A program made the position numbers and the translations under genes. This document shows positions 10,601 to 22,357 of a stretch of DNA of 64,000 nt, piece by piece; positions within the stretch are counted from its first letter, which is position 1; each line of letters starts with the position of its first letter. The notes beneath the pieces were generated by a model. That model was not told where the DNA came from and did not search any database. It worked only from the letters and a program-made list of their open reading frames with translations. This DNA is from Galerina marginata (Eukaryota; Basidiomycota; Agaricomycetes; Agaricales; Galerinaceae): assembly GCA_023014335.1 (NCBI GenBank), contig JAECYW010000009.1, positions 1,488,001 through 1,552,000 of the forward strand, read 5' to 3'.

Positions 10601-13600
10601 CCCGCCGCGGCCCTCAGTGGGCGTCAATCATGGTTCGGTCCTGTTTTCGACCTTCGAATTTTCACAGAACCAGTCAGAACTATTCTGAGCTTACTCGTCA
10701 CCGCACTTCGCGACTCGCAGTTTGGCTAGCTTGTCTGTCTGGGCAAAATGGAGCTATCAGCATCGGTCAGTACCCCTATGCGTTCGTCCATCGTCACCAT
10801 ATCTTACGGCATTGGCAGTGTTTTCTTCATTTTGTTCGAGGAAGAATTGGATTTACTTGTTGTCATCATTGAGCCACCATACGCGAAGACTCATGCCGAC
10901 ATGCAGTAGTGAGCACCGTACTCACGGTTTGTGTGCCACAGCAATCGATCATTAAGCACCCGATATCAGGTCCGTATAGACCAACCCGGTCTCAGCCTTT
11001 CCATGGATCCACGATAGCATCCTCGTGTAATCGACGAAACACTCTTCCTATCCCCACTCCCCAAATTTGAAATCGCTCATTCATCGGCCGGATCAGCACT
11101 GTTATTCCACCTTCCACTCGCGAGCAGTTTGAGCAAAACGGTCCAAGTCCCAATCACTAGGGAATGAAGCTACTAATTCCATATTCCGAACTCCATGTCG
11201 GCATTTGGAGCACAGGTACATTCTAGCGGGGCTGTGGGGTCAGCACAATAAAACGTTTTTCGATACTCGGGAATCCCGTGACCTGGTCCATACGACGTTC
11301 GACGCTCGTTCCGCAGCCACTGAGGCTTATGCCCTTGGACTTGTGTGATATGTCGGTGACTCACAATCACCCTTTTCTTGGCCAGGATTCTCCGTCAGCA
11401 CGGCGCGTCATAACTGACAGGAAGACTGGGCATTTGCATCTATCCCGACGATTCGGAAAATCTGCATTGGTGAGGTTCACTCGGGCCCCACCTGCTTCTC
11501 ATGACTAGGCCTGTAAACTTTTCATCTCGTTCTGCTCAATATATATATTTGTTCTCTACGATATCACTTTCGCGGGAGGATAGTGCACCGCCTCATCTGG
11601 AACGCCTTTGGGAAATATCTATCTTGAGCGACCTCCTCCCTTCTTCCATGCTATTGCAAACTCATGGGACTCCACCACGCTGAATGTGCAATCGATGGAG
11701 CAGACTTACGCCTCTACACCGGGACATACTTACCTATTCCTTCGTCCGTCTCATATGGATCATGCAAAGGACCGTCTCTTTAATTCCTATTAATGCTATC
11801 GATTGCCAGCAGGCGTTCGTGGACGTCAGACGACCGGGTATCGCGTATATCACCCGACCTCGTGTTGCAGAGATATCCGCGAACCCATATTTTGTCCCTC
11901 AATTTTTTTCTGGACAATGGTATAAGGCGGCATGGTATTATCACCGGTGGGCGATTTTCACGATAATTTTTTCCACTCATCATTCTATTGGAGAATTACT
12001 GAAGGGCACTGGTAAATATTCCCACGGATAGGCGCCCACACCGACTCAGCCCCTCCCGATTGCCCGACCGCTTTTGTTATTGCTTCATAAGTCGTACGGT
12101 CATCCCATACAACCACACATCACTTGGGTAATTTTGGTGGACCCACATTACGCCTGAGGGCTGCAACGAGGCAGAATTTACATAAAAAAACAATCTTATC
12201 TCCGTGTACCCTACGCCTCCGGTCCCTATTCCATCCGATCTAACCGTTTCAAGATGTGGGCGTCTGTCAAACAAAATGAGGTTGTTTTTGAGTGCGAAAT
12301 TTCCCCCCTGCGGCGGGTTCAATGAAAGTGTGCGCAGACAAATTTATCGGCAACTTTAATATTCCTGTGCGACCTCGGTCAATTTTAAAGATGGCCGTCG
12401 ACGCTATTGTCAGTGTTGGAACGTTGACTGCCTGGATGCCTCACATCTACATATACAAAGCAACATAGGTTTCGACTTTGTCTTGAAGTTGTCTGGCACA
12501 TAAGTTCGAAATCGGGCTGAAGTTATGGTAGCTTCGTCTGCTGCTGTAGAGCTCAACTTTTGTGGGTGACCTCTGGCTGTAGATTAGATAAGATCTCATC
12601 AGTGGCAGTGCAGTCTCTGAGTCTTGCCATTGCGTCGACATTACTTACGTGCGAGTCTGCACGAAACCGCATGCTCACCGCCTCTCCACAGCTTCGCCAT
12701 CTGTCCGTCGCTCTTTCGAGGTTTGGATACCGAATTATAGCATTGGTCAAGTCGGGAGCAAGAATTAGAAACCTAAGAGAAATTTTATTTGGCTTACTAA
12801 TTAAAGAAGCGCCGGCGCGGTCTTCAGATAACACGAGTCTGTCCCCTTCCCAATTGCGCCTACGTGTTTCTTCCAGCCGCTCGACATATATAGGACTGCG
12901 GCTGGAACTCTGGCTTGGTTTTCAAACTGTACTGTCACCATAAATGCTGCACGCAGGCTGTATTTTGCAGCAATTGCTGAAAGGCATTAGTCCGCTCTTA
13001 TGCCATGGCTACCTCCCCTCATTTGATTCCTCCAGCACTGGAAGGAAATTTTCAACTCTGGGTCATTGTCAGGGCTGACTGCTGCAGAGAAGCTTGGTGG
13101 GCAGGTGTCTACTCTCATTTTAGGGAGACGGAGCATGTTCTAGCCAAAGTAGAGAAGGTCAGTTATATCCCCTTGACTGTTGTATCTTCCGGGTTTTTTG
13201 TTGACTCTATATTTTAGTGCTGCAAGGATTAAAGGGAGTAACATCGATCCTACATTCGAGTTCCGAGCAGTAAGCACCGTCTGTGGCACCTCCTTCACAT
13301 CCGCCACTGGATAGATATTGTATGAAAGAAAATGTCCACCGTGCAAAGTGGATACCCTGACATCTGGCGGCAGTATGTGGCATTGCTGATTCACTTCTTT
13401 CATGACAGATTATGCTGAAGGTACATGTCTGTTTATCTACAGTGAATTTTAAACTGCTCGACCATGGCACTTGAAGGGGAACACACTGACTTCCTTTTTC
13501 GATGCCAGCGCTGACAATGGCCATCGTTACTTGATGCAGTCTTGCAGAGCCACGCATGCATACCTAACAGGAATTGGGCGGCCAGGAGTTTTTGAGGTCT

Positions 13601-14510
13601 TGCACGTCGTAGCATGTATGCAATGTCATGAAAATAGGCGCCCGGTGACCCCAGTCTCACTTATATCCAGTGGCCTATTTTACAAACTCGAACAGTCATT
13701 GAGATGTAAAATTCTGTACGCTTAGTCGACAGTGTTCTACACAAATGCGCTGAGCCACTTCGAGTTTCCAGTGTCAAGGCTCGGATTCTAAAATATAAGG
13801 AAAACGCACTAAATAAATCTTGAATCCCGAAAGCGCCGTCCATTAGTGGAAGCCCCAGTATTGATCGTGCGCGGTAAAACGTTTTCTGAATAAAATCTGC
13901 GCTGGTGTTTTTAGCATACAGACAACATTGGGACGACAATAGTCGCGGTATATTTTTAATTTTCAGCACCCTGACAACAGAGGCACGTACTTGACAAATA
14001 ATTGATACCCCGCTGAAATAAACCATAGATGTAGTACTGGTTTAGTAGGTGGTGAACCGACGCTCACTTGGCCAACGACCTCACTGGAATTATGGACGCT
14101 AATAGCTATGAACATGAAATGCCTATATTTATGATTGAGCTGGCTGACCCACTGTAGTAGAATAATTTTTCGAGACTGTATGTGTTAGTACAGTCATATT
14201 GTTGGCACTATCTAATACATCAGCAAAAAAGCGCGTGGCTTAGATCCGCTTGCCATGTTCACACGGCATAAGAATAATTACAGGCCGCTTACACGACTCT
14301 TGAATTGGAATAAAATAATTATAGTCACCGTATGAATGTCTAAAACAATTTAGTTGCCTTGTATGTGCGTAAAATACCTCTGAGTACATTACAACCCACC
14401 ATATAAGGCGGTAAAAGGCTTCCTGGCACATTGTAACGCCTTGTGTTGGGCGCCTCTCAACGAAAAAGGAAATTGGCTTACTTATTGAGTAAATTTACAA
14501 CCTGTCATCA
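10601..14510. other. Gene-poor block, no supported gene
   Basis: Many short frames occur on both strands (for example 10393-10872, 11684-12031, 12560-12943 on + and 12077-12322, 13661-14026 on -), but none has a recognisable motif, consistent splice signals or a neighbour frame that continues it. Base composition is A/T richer than in the flanking genes, especially beyond 13.6 kb. It may hold decayed transposon sequence, but no reverse transcriptase, transposase or terminal repeats are visible to me. Confidence 0.45.
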
Positions 14511-14660
14511 AGCTCTCGTGGCGGAACGGTTAAGTACTTAGTGCTTGGCTTGCGCTTTATTGGGGCTCGGGGGTTCGACTCTTGGTCGAGGTAAAACAAT
14601 GTGAACTTCACTGAGTGGCGGATAAGGTGTGTGTGTGTGTATGTATATCATTTTTGAGTG
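14511..14660 (+). repeat. tRNA-derived SINE-like element with TG-rich tail
   Basis: An RNA polymerase III A box (TGGCGGAACGG, 14519-14529) and B box (GGTTCGACTC, 14572-14581) are 43 nt apart (end to start), a spacing typical of tRNA genes. The T-arm around the B box folds only with G-U pairs, and the flanks do not form a proper acceptor stem, so I do not call a functional tRNA. The tRNA-like head is followed by about 50 bases of unrelated sequence and a TG microsatellite tract (about 14630-14643). That head-body-simple-tail order is what tRNA-derived SINEs show. Element borders are approximate and no target-site duplication was found by eye. Confidence 0.5.
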
Positions 14661-17517
14661 TTCACAAATTTGGTCGGCCTGCACGGCTTATAATGGATTG
14701 TGACCACCGAAACCCTTATAATGGCCGGAAACCTTACCGGGTTTTTAATAATAGTGTCTCTAGTTAGGCCCATTGTAAGGCACCTGTAAGACTTGCTATC
14801 ATTTTAACGACTTATGGAGATTATAATTAATTTTTGTGACTCATATTTCGTCATGTAAGCGGTACACCTTTTCTCTGATGTATCATTGGACGGCACTATT
14901 CCAATAAAGCACCGTACCCTACTAGTTCCCAAAAGAGAAAAACTCTTAGCGAAATGGAAAACAAATGGCTTGACCTTTTCGATATGTAAAGTGACAGCAG
15001 GAGACCCGCTTTTATTTTGCCGTATAGAGAGAGCTTCAAGGAGGCTTTCTAATCCGCATGTCAAGTGTGTGGTAGATTTGATTCTGCGTTGAGGACAGGG
15101 ATGTAGCATTTGATTTAGAGAGTTCTCTTGAATCTTGGATCCTGTTTTTGTCGGCCGGGCACTTTGAATCACCTATGAATCGCAGATGCCGCATACGCCT
15201 TGTCCTTAAGGTCAGCCTGCATTAAATACATATCAACAATAAGTACCGCGACGTTAAATATCAGAGTTCACTTCCTGAGCAGGGAATATCAAGGTCAGCT
15301 TAAGTTAAATTCCTTCTGGGCATCTCCGTGCAACTGACCACGCGGTTGTTGGCGACCAATCAATTCTGTTCTGGATTAAGTGTCCTTAACAAGCAACTTA
15401 CTCGAATGAAATTTTATGGAGCAGTCTAGTGAAACTTACTTAGAGAATCCTGACATATAAAAGTCACTTGATCTCCAATAACGCGGCCAAAGTAATACAT
15501 AGTTAATGGAATAACATTTAATCACTCCAGGCGTAACTGTAAACCGGAATCGGATAACCGTTAATGACGGTTAAGTAATATGATAACCAAGCTATCTCTA
15601 TTCAGCCTGAACAATAAGCGGACAAACGGACCGAGCCCCACAGTATTTTTCACGAGCAACTTCATGGCAAGCTATTAAACGCATTGATATACTTAGCTAT
15701 AACTCGAGCATCGCCGAAAGTGTACCGTTCAATGAATTTCGTGGTATCGGAGCCGACCAAAATACCCTTCTACCATCAAAATTTCTTGTCCTCAAAATCC
15801 GTAGGGAATTTTCAGGTCGATGGTCTTTGGATTTATTCCAGTAGCTGTACAATTTCCACGATTTGCGAACCACTGAACAACCCTACTACTAATTAGTACC
15901 GCATACTTTGGTAGGTAAAGGATCGTCGGAACCGGGGTCCGAGCTCCGGATGGTCTTTCCGCTCCGATGCCCCTCATTCCACTCCACAACTGCCCAGGTT
16001 AGACGCTGGAGATTAAAACGTTAACATTTGCAATCGGTGGACCTGTGCCAGTCCTTGATACTCTTCATCTGTACTGATCACACGCCTTCTGCCTCATAAG
16101 CGGAGCGGCAACTAGGGACAATTGTTTATTTAATGGGATGCTATTCGTAGCTAATGATCAGTCATGCATATGGCCTTCGATTGGCCGAGCCTTGCCCTCA
16201 GAGGAGCCTGTTTTTGTCGACTTTAATGCTGGCGTCGTGTCTTGGTTTCTATTACGCTGCATCTGATCTAGTTCTTCAAAGGATGTAATTTTGCCGCAAG
16301 CGACTCAGGAATACACGCCGCTACCTTAACCGAGTTCCAATTGACGCCGCTTCCTAATTTCCTGTCGGAATGCTCCTCTCCCCTTCTGCGAGCTTTACAA
16401 CCCACGATTAATTTGAATAAATATTTCCCATTACCCGCCTTTTAATGGAGTATCGCGAAATTGCTCCGCAAAGACAACTTTAGGTCCCTAAAAAATAGTA
16501 TCAGCCCCGCGCCTGGTTCTATGTACCATCCGAGATAGACCTTTGGTACTCTCAAAGAACGCTTTTTCCACTGGTAAGATCATTAAAACCCCTCACCTGA
16601 TGCGCATGCGGGCAGTGACGCCACCCCATATATTTTCAATCTATTATTTATTCTAACCAAGAGGCTTCTCTGCCAACTTGAATCTTTGTTATTGTTATTC
16701 ATACTAACCCTATACTGTGGGATACTGGTATACCAGAGTTGAACCTCTCGAAGCGGATAGGCAGGCAAGGCAGGCATGAAACCTTTGATCAATTTTCCTG
16801 AGGTCGATGCAAAGTAGAATGCTATCCACCGTACCTTTGTCCTTCTGTGCTTGAGGGGGTGGCGGTGGCACAAGTTGTCGACTACGTGGGTTCTTGAAAT
16901 TCGAAAGCCTTTACTCGATGATCTAATTCAACCTTGTACCACGCTTAGAAGGAGTTTTCCTTTTGCGACCTGTGAAGCTAAGTAGTCAGGAAAAGTAGGT
17001 TATCGAGAGCGTTCCAGGATACAACGGCCCAAAATGACAGAAGACGGTAAGGAATCAAGCTTTAATCGTGATCACCTTATTACTCTTACTTCGGAAGCAG
17101 AATATCGCGACCATCTCGGCTTCCACGCTGTTCGGATGCAGGCCTAGGTAGACAAAAGGCATACTCAGTTGTACTTTGATTTTCCACTTTAATTAGTATG
17201 GTTAGAAATTAGGTGCTTACTGGCGCCCATCACGGCATGTGCCCAACAAGTCGAGATTGTCTGCGTCTAATTATGCCTTCCTTCGGAATGATTATGGCCT
17301 GACATTACTGGTTCCGAGGCTATGGGGCTCGGAATCGAGAATATCAACGGTGGAATGGCCTCCAGTGTCCTATTCGGTGATAAGGATAGTTTGTCCATTA
17401 TGGTACATATATAGATCCTAAAATAAACCAAGATATCATTGGTGGTTTTTAATAAATCCTGAATAGCCCCCCATGGCCATGCCCTGAGATTAATCAGCAC
17501 TGGAAGGGAAACGATTA
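14661..17517. other. Gene-poor, A/T-rich block, no supported gene
   Basis: Short frames on both strands (14804-15172, 16583-16873, 17267-17500) show no domain, signal peptide or splice continuity. A TGGTGGACCTGTGC-like word near 16036 recurs from the 4-kb repeat block. I see no transposase, terminal repeat or RNA gene. The right end is the 3' flank of the P450 gene. Confidence 0.4.
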
Positions 17518-19618
17518 CTATGCTTCATCGGTAATAAGGTCAGCAGCCTTCTGTGACCTGGGTTTGATTGAGCACTGGAAAGGCTTGAGATGACTAATGG
17601 TAAGCGAAGCGCCACAGAAATTAGAAGCGAATGGAGTAGATTGTCGTGAGATTGCACCTGATAGTTCCTGTGGTCTGCTCTTGCCTGGCCTCAACGACGA
17701 TGCCGTCAACCGTCTTTTTTGTGACGTCGAATACGGCTAATGACATGGCGCAAGAAATGAACAAGGACGCATCAGCTAAAACACGACCTAGTGAAAGACC
17801 TCATTAGACAAAAAAGAATATTCAAACGGTGTGCGAGGTTACCAGGACATATTCTAAAAATGAAAGGGCTTCTGAGCAAAGCCTTGCTCCAACACGAAGG
17901 ATAAAAACGTACCTCCTTCCAAATCCAAAACAAACGTCCCGTGGGTCTTGTTCCGGTTGAGGACCTAAGAATCTCTCTGGTTTGAAAGAAAACGGGTCCG
18001 AGTAAATCTTGGGGTCATGAGTCATTTTCCTATTAGCAGAGTCATGAACTATGTGCGTGCTCGTGGTGGAACATCAACAAATCTTACCAGATGTTGCAAA
18101 TCACCAAAGCACCTTTAGGAATCATATAGCCATCGTATATGTTATCTTCCATGACCCGATGAGGAACGCCTAGTGTTTAAATTTAGTCTTCGAACCGCGA
18201 TTCACTCGATACTTTGCGTACCAGTTGGGGTGACGGAATGCCATCTAAGAACCTCTAGCGAAAATGCGTTGGTATATGGTAAATTCTCTCGGTCTGCGAA
18301 CGTGGGCAGCCGATCACCGCCGACAACCTCGTCTAACTCTTTCTGTGCTTTCTGTGCTGCTTCAGGATGCAGGACTAAAGCCAGGAATAACGCGTAGATG
18401 GAAGATACGGTCTGTGGATTTCGATCAACGATAGGAGTAGAGTTAAAAGATTGGAAATCTTTACGGTATCGGCGCCGCCAGAGTATAACGAAGCAGCAGA
18501 CCATTTGATGTCGTGCTCTTGAGTGGGTGTCAAATTCGGAGATTCAAGTAATCGTGAGCTGAAGGACACTTCTGCTGTTCCCGACGACTAATTTGCGGCT
18601 CAAAAAAATAGATACACCAGACGGGAACTGGAATACGGATACCATTTGCTGTTTGACGAATCGATGGGGACCATCTGCCATCACCGCCAACGTATGGGCC
18701 CATTCTGCGGCGGTCTTCTTGAAGCCAGCCCCGGGAAGCCAGGAAGGCACATGCCGCACTGGAAAATATATATTTAGATTGCCTAAGCATTCTGATATAG
18801 GTCGAAAACCTCACATGACGGGACGAGGTTTACCAAGAAACCTCCGGGCGCAGTGCTCAGCGAAAATTGGTGAGTCGCCTCATCTGCTAGAGTGACGAAA
18901 GGATCGTCCTTCTCTTTGACTTCGTACCCATGAGAAATTCGAAGAATGATGGCTCCAGCCGTCCTGAGATCGCAGAGAAAGTCGGGCATTAGCGATATCG
19001 TTCTTCGGGTACGAACGAACACTGAAATTAAAACCATGCGTCTACTCACTTGCGCACATGAGCAGCCAAATCATCGGCATTTGCCAGGATTCTTTTCAGA
19101 AATCGTCTGGTTTCAACCTCTTCCACGGGATGGAACACGGCCATCGCTGAATGAGTGCCAATAATCTTGTGAAATAGCTTGCGGTAGTTACGAAAGCGTT
19201 CGCCATACGGGAGGAGGACGAGTGTGTTCTTCCAGCCGACCAGCTCCCCGCCCATTTGCATAACAGGTCGGTCTGAGTATATCGAGCTTTTCTTGTCGAG
19301 CATCGCGACGGCGTGCTTTGCAGAGTTCAAGATGATCGTTTGCTGACCAAAAATTGACACAGATACAATATCGCCTAATGGGATTCTTTGTTAATAACCC
19401 ACTGAGTAGAAAGTGAATCACGAAATACCCCATTTTTCGCCCCACTCCGCAAAGGTGAACCACTCATGTGAAGAAGGCATATCAAAGAGGTTTCCCAAAA
19501 GAGGGATTTTGCGAGGTCCCGGGGGAAGAGGACCTGACTTCTTGCTCAAGAGTTTCTTTAATAGAGCGAAGGCACAGGCGAGCATAGCGATGTCCAACAA
19601 CGAGAGAGGGCCAGCCAT
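17518..19618 (-). CDS. Cytochrome P450 monooxygenase, eleven exons
   Basis: Exons 19618-19429, 19374-19050, 18963-18815, 18758-18643, 18587-18465, 18411-18222, 18169-18088, 18029-17913, 17853-17843, 17787-17658 and 17593-17518 join in phase to 502 residues, a normal P450 length. An N-terminal membrane anchor ([18 protein letters not shown]) precedes the [11 protein letters not shown] hinge. The I-helix reads YSGGADTT (oxygen-binding Thr), the K-helix EVLRW (ExxR), and the PERF region FKPERFLGP. The haem loop is FGFGRRICPG with its ligand Cys encoded on an 11-nt microexon. Such CYPs sit in the ER membrane and oxidise lipophilic substrates with a reductase; the substrate is unknown. No secondary-metabolite core enzyme is nearby. 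A TATATAT box lies about 80 bases upstream. The gene looks intact. Confidence 0.9.
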
Positions 19619-19696
19619 GGTTATAAAGTTGTCAAACTGGGCTTGGCGGTTGTAGAGAAAGAAAGGGATTTCAAGTGAAGAGGATCCACAGGCAAG

Positions 19697-19703
19697 ATAT
19701 ATA
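19697..19703 (-). promoter_or_regulatory. TATA box of the P450 gene
   Basis: TATATAT on the minus strand lies about 80 bases upstream of the P450 ATG at 19618, a usual distance for this genome (compare clp1 and the STF2-like gene). Confidence 0.4.
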
Positions 19704-20573
19704 GAGCTTTAGAGGTCGATCCGGGGTTTTAGTGCCTCCTTTGCTTTGGCAACGTGAAACTTTCGGAGTTGCGTTCTTGCCTGTTATGTATTAAGTCCTC
19801 GGGAATCTTGTCGATCACCAATTGAAGCATAAAACCATCTGGTGCAGCGGGGCCGCTCCAAAGCATGTGTGACTAGAAAACCCCCTTAAGAGCTTCGTCG
19901 TTTCGTTCTAACGTTCCTCCGGGCAAATGGCCAGAATTTCCGAAAAAAGCGGCACGTTGATAATGTTGTGCTTTCGTATTTGCCCTACATCCCAGTATGA
20001 TCATGTCCATTGCCACAAGATAGATAAGGGAAGACAGCATAGTGAGCTCCTATGAGTACAAGTCGTTGTCATCTGTGCGACCAAAGTTCGGAAGTTAATA
20101 GTGGCGCTCTCCGGCTGCTAGATCCGACTCCACTGACCGATAGCTGTTCTTCTTCAAGGCGTAACGGCGAAATAAAGAACTCAAGCGCCGCTCTGATGAA
20201 CTTGAAGACTCCAAGGCGCTCTATGTATACAGTCGCTGAGTCGCAGGTCCGGACAACCGGGCTCCTTGGAGTGCGTGGAGGATACACACTGGCAAACCCT
20301 GTATGGTCGGCTCCAGATGCCGGTCAAGTCACGGTTGCTTGTGAACTAACCGGCGACACCTCGACGGAGATTTTTACATTTCATCGAACAGAAAAAGCGA
20401 GAAATAGCAACATCGACTCTTGGCTACTCTCTTGAGAATTATTTTCTTCAATCCCTGCTTTTCCAAAAGGTTCCAGTGTGTTCCATGGAATCGATGCGGC
20501 CAATTACGTAAACTGTGACCTAGGATTTATAGTCGTTCAAACCGATCTTTTCTCCAGCTGTTCGACTTTCGAA
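19704..20573. other. Divergent intergenic region between P450 and CYP40
   Basis: This separates the two divergently transcribed genes. A 127-codon + strand frame (20052-20435) and a shorter minus frame overlap there; neither has a motif or splice context, so both are left out. Confidence 0.4.
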
Positions 20574-22086
20574 ATGTCCGAGTCCAAGGGATCGCGTCCT
20601 ATCACTTATTTTGATATCACTATCGACGACAAGCCCGCAGGCAGGATCATCTTTTCTCTGTACAAAGACCTTGTACCAAAAACAGCCGAGAACTTTCGTA
20701 CGTCGACTTGCTTGGGAATAATCTCGTGAAGAGATTAACCTTGGTGAGCAGGGGCTCTATGTACTGGCGAAGAAGGGATCGGTCAGTCTGGAAAGGCTCT
20801 GTGGTATAAAGGATCGGGTTTCCATCGCGTAATCAAAGGGTGCGTTATCTTCTGCTTGAATCGGGAATTGTGGGTTAACGGCGCTGTAGTTTCATGTGCC
20901 AAGGAGGAGATTTCACGGCTGGAAATGGTATCGTTGAATGCAGGCTATTTAAAATGCTTCAACTAATTTTTTTTTCTAATTAGGAACTGGTGGTGAATCG
21001 ATTTATGGCGAGAAATTCGAGGACGAGAGTTTCCCGGTGAAGCACACCAAGCCTTTCTTGCTTTCCATGGTGTGCAATATTGGAAGGCTTTCCTTTGCAG
21101 CTCGTCTTACTCTGGAATAGGCTAACGCAGGTCCTAACACCAACGGGTCACAATTCTTTATCACCGTTGCGCCGACGGCCCATCTTGACGGAAAGCATGT
21201 TGTATTTGGAGAGGTCATCAAGGGCAAATCGCTCGGTCTGTATACACCGTGTCTTACAAGCGCCTATTTTTGACTGATCTTCGTACTTCAGTTCGAAAGA
21301 TCGAGAATTACCCAACCGCTTCCGGAGATGTCCCCACCGACCCAATCGTCATCGCGAACTGTGGTGAACTTTCTCCAGATGATCCCTCTTTACAGGATGA
21401 GGCGGCTGAGGGTGGTGACCCTTACGAAGATTTTCCACTTGACGAAGATAAGGATACCGAAAATCCTGAAATCGCGTTGGAAATCGCGAAGGTGGTCAGA
21501 GAGGTCGGAAATAGGCTGTTCAAGGAGGGAAAAACTGATGAGGCGCTGCAGAAGTACCAAAGTAAGTTCAAACCATATCAAGTATCATCTATCTAAAAGT
21601 CTTCTCTTTCATGCTTTAGAGTCGATTCGTTACCTTGATGTCCATCCCGTCTTGCCTGAAAACTCACCACCAGAGCTGAAGGATAGTTACGGCGCACTTC
21701 TTGCTCCCCTCCTTCTCAACTCTGCCCTTGCTGCCATTCGGGTGCGCCCCCAAACTATTCCGAATGCTATGATAGCCGTGGCCAGTGCTAGTCGAGCACT
21801 AGATAAACTTACCCTCAACGACGCGGACAAGGGTAGGTGTTTTTCGCCTTTTTTATTTCCATTGCTCTCAGATTAATCCGAATCTTATTTAGCGAAAGCA
21901 CTGTATCGTCGTGCTCTGGCTCATGTCTACCTGAAGGACGAGGAAAAGGCGGAGCAGGATCTTGTCGAAGCAAGCCGTCTTGTCCCCGAGGATGCGGCTA
22001 TCCAAGGGGAACTGTCCAAGATTCGGCAGCAGAGAAAAGAGAAGAGAGAAAAGGAGAAGAAGCAGTTCAAGAAGATGTTCAGTTAG
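20574..22086 (+). CDS. CPR6: Cyclophilin-40 type peptidyl-prolyl isomerase (CPR6/CYP40), eight exons
   Basis: Exons 20574-20697, 20752-20839, 20890-20927, 20984-21069, 21121-21235, 21292-21561, 21620-21832 and 21893-22086 join in phase to 375 residues, close to yeast Cpr6 (371). The cyclophilin domain (about 10-180) shows [62 protein letters not shown] and [12 protein letters not shown]; the catalytic FHR is present. A TPR domain follows ([38 protein letters not shown]), and the end is basic ([13 protein letters not shown]). TPR cyclophilins bind the C-terminal MEEVD of Hsp90 and help client folding in the cytosol. In-frame ATG codons exist upstream, but MSESKGSRP is the family-like start. 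The gene looks intact. Confidence 0.92.
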
Positions 22087-22357
22087 GTTAGCAATACTTA
22101 GTCGCCTAGAAAGCAAGGACACCCTCCAGGATGCTGATGTACTGTACTTAATGTAATAAAATTTATCCAAGAACTTGGTTTACACTTTCTCGATTGAGGG
22201 TTGACAGAATATAGGAAGTTCCCAGAAAAGGAAGTTATCCTTGTCAATTGGTGCGCCGGCTCCTTGTAACTTACAGATCACATCGTGGGTGTGTCCTTGC
22301 CGTCCATAAGAGAGGCTTCGTCGCCTTTATTCACACCACCAGCTACCCCTACCTGGC

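Noticed and set aside
10393..10872. 159-codon + frame in the gene-poor block
   Set aside because: Unusual composition (His/Arg/Ser-rich), no motif, and it lies opposite the better coding blocks of the relic at 9949-10600.
14511..14595. Functional tRNA gene
   Set aside because: A and B boxes are present, but the acceptor stem does not pair and the T-stem needs several G-U pairs; read as SINE head instead.
20052..20435. 127-codon + frame between P450 and CYP40
   Set aside because: No recognisable domain, overlapping minus frame, and location in a divergent promoter.
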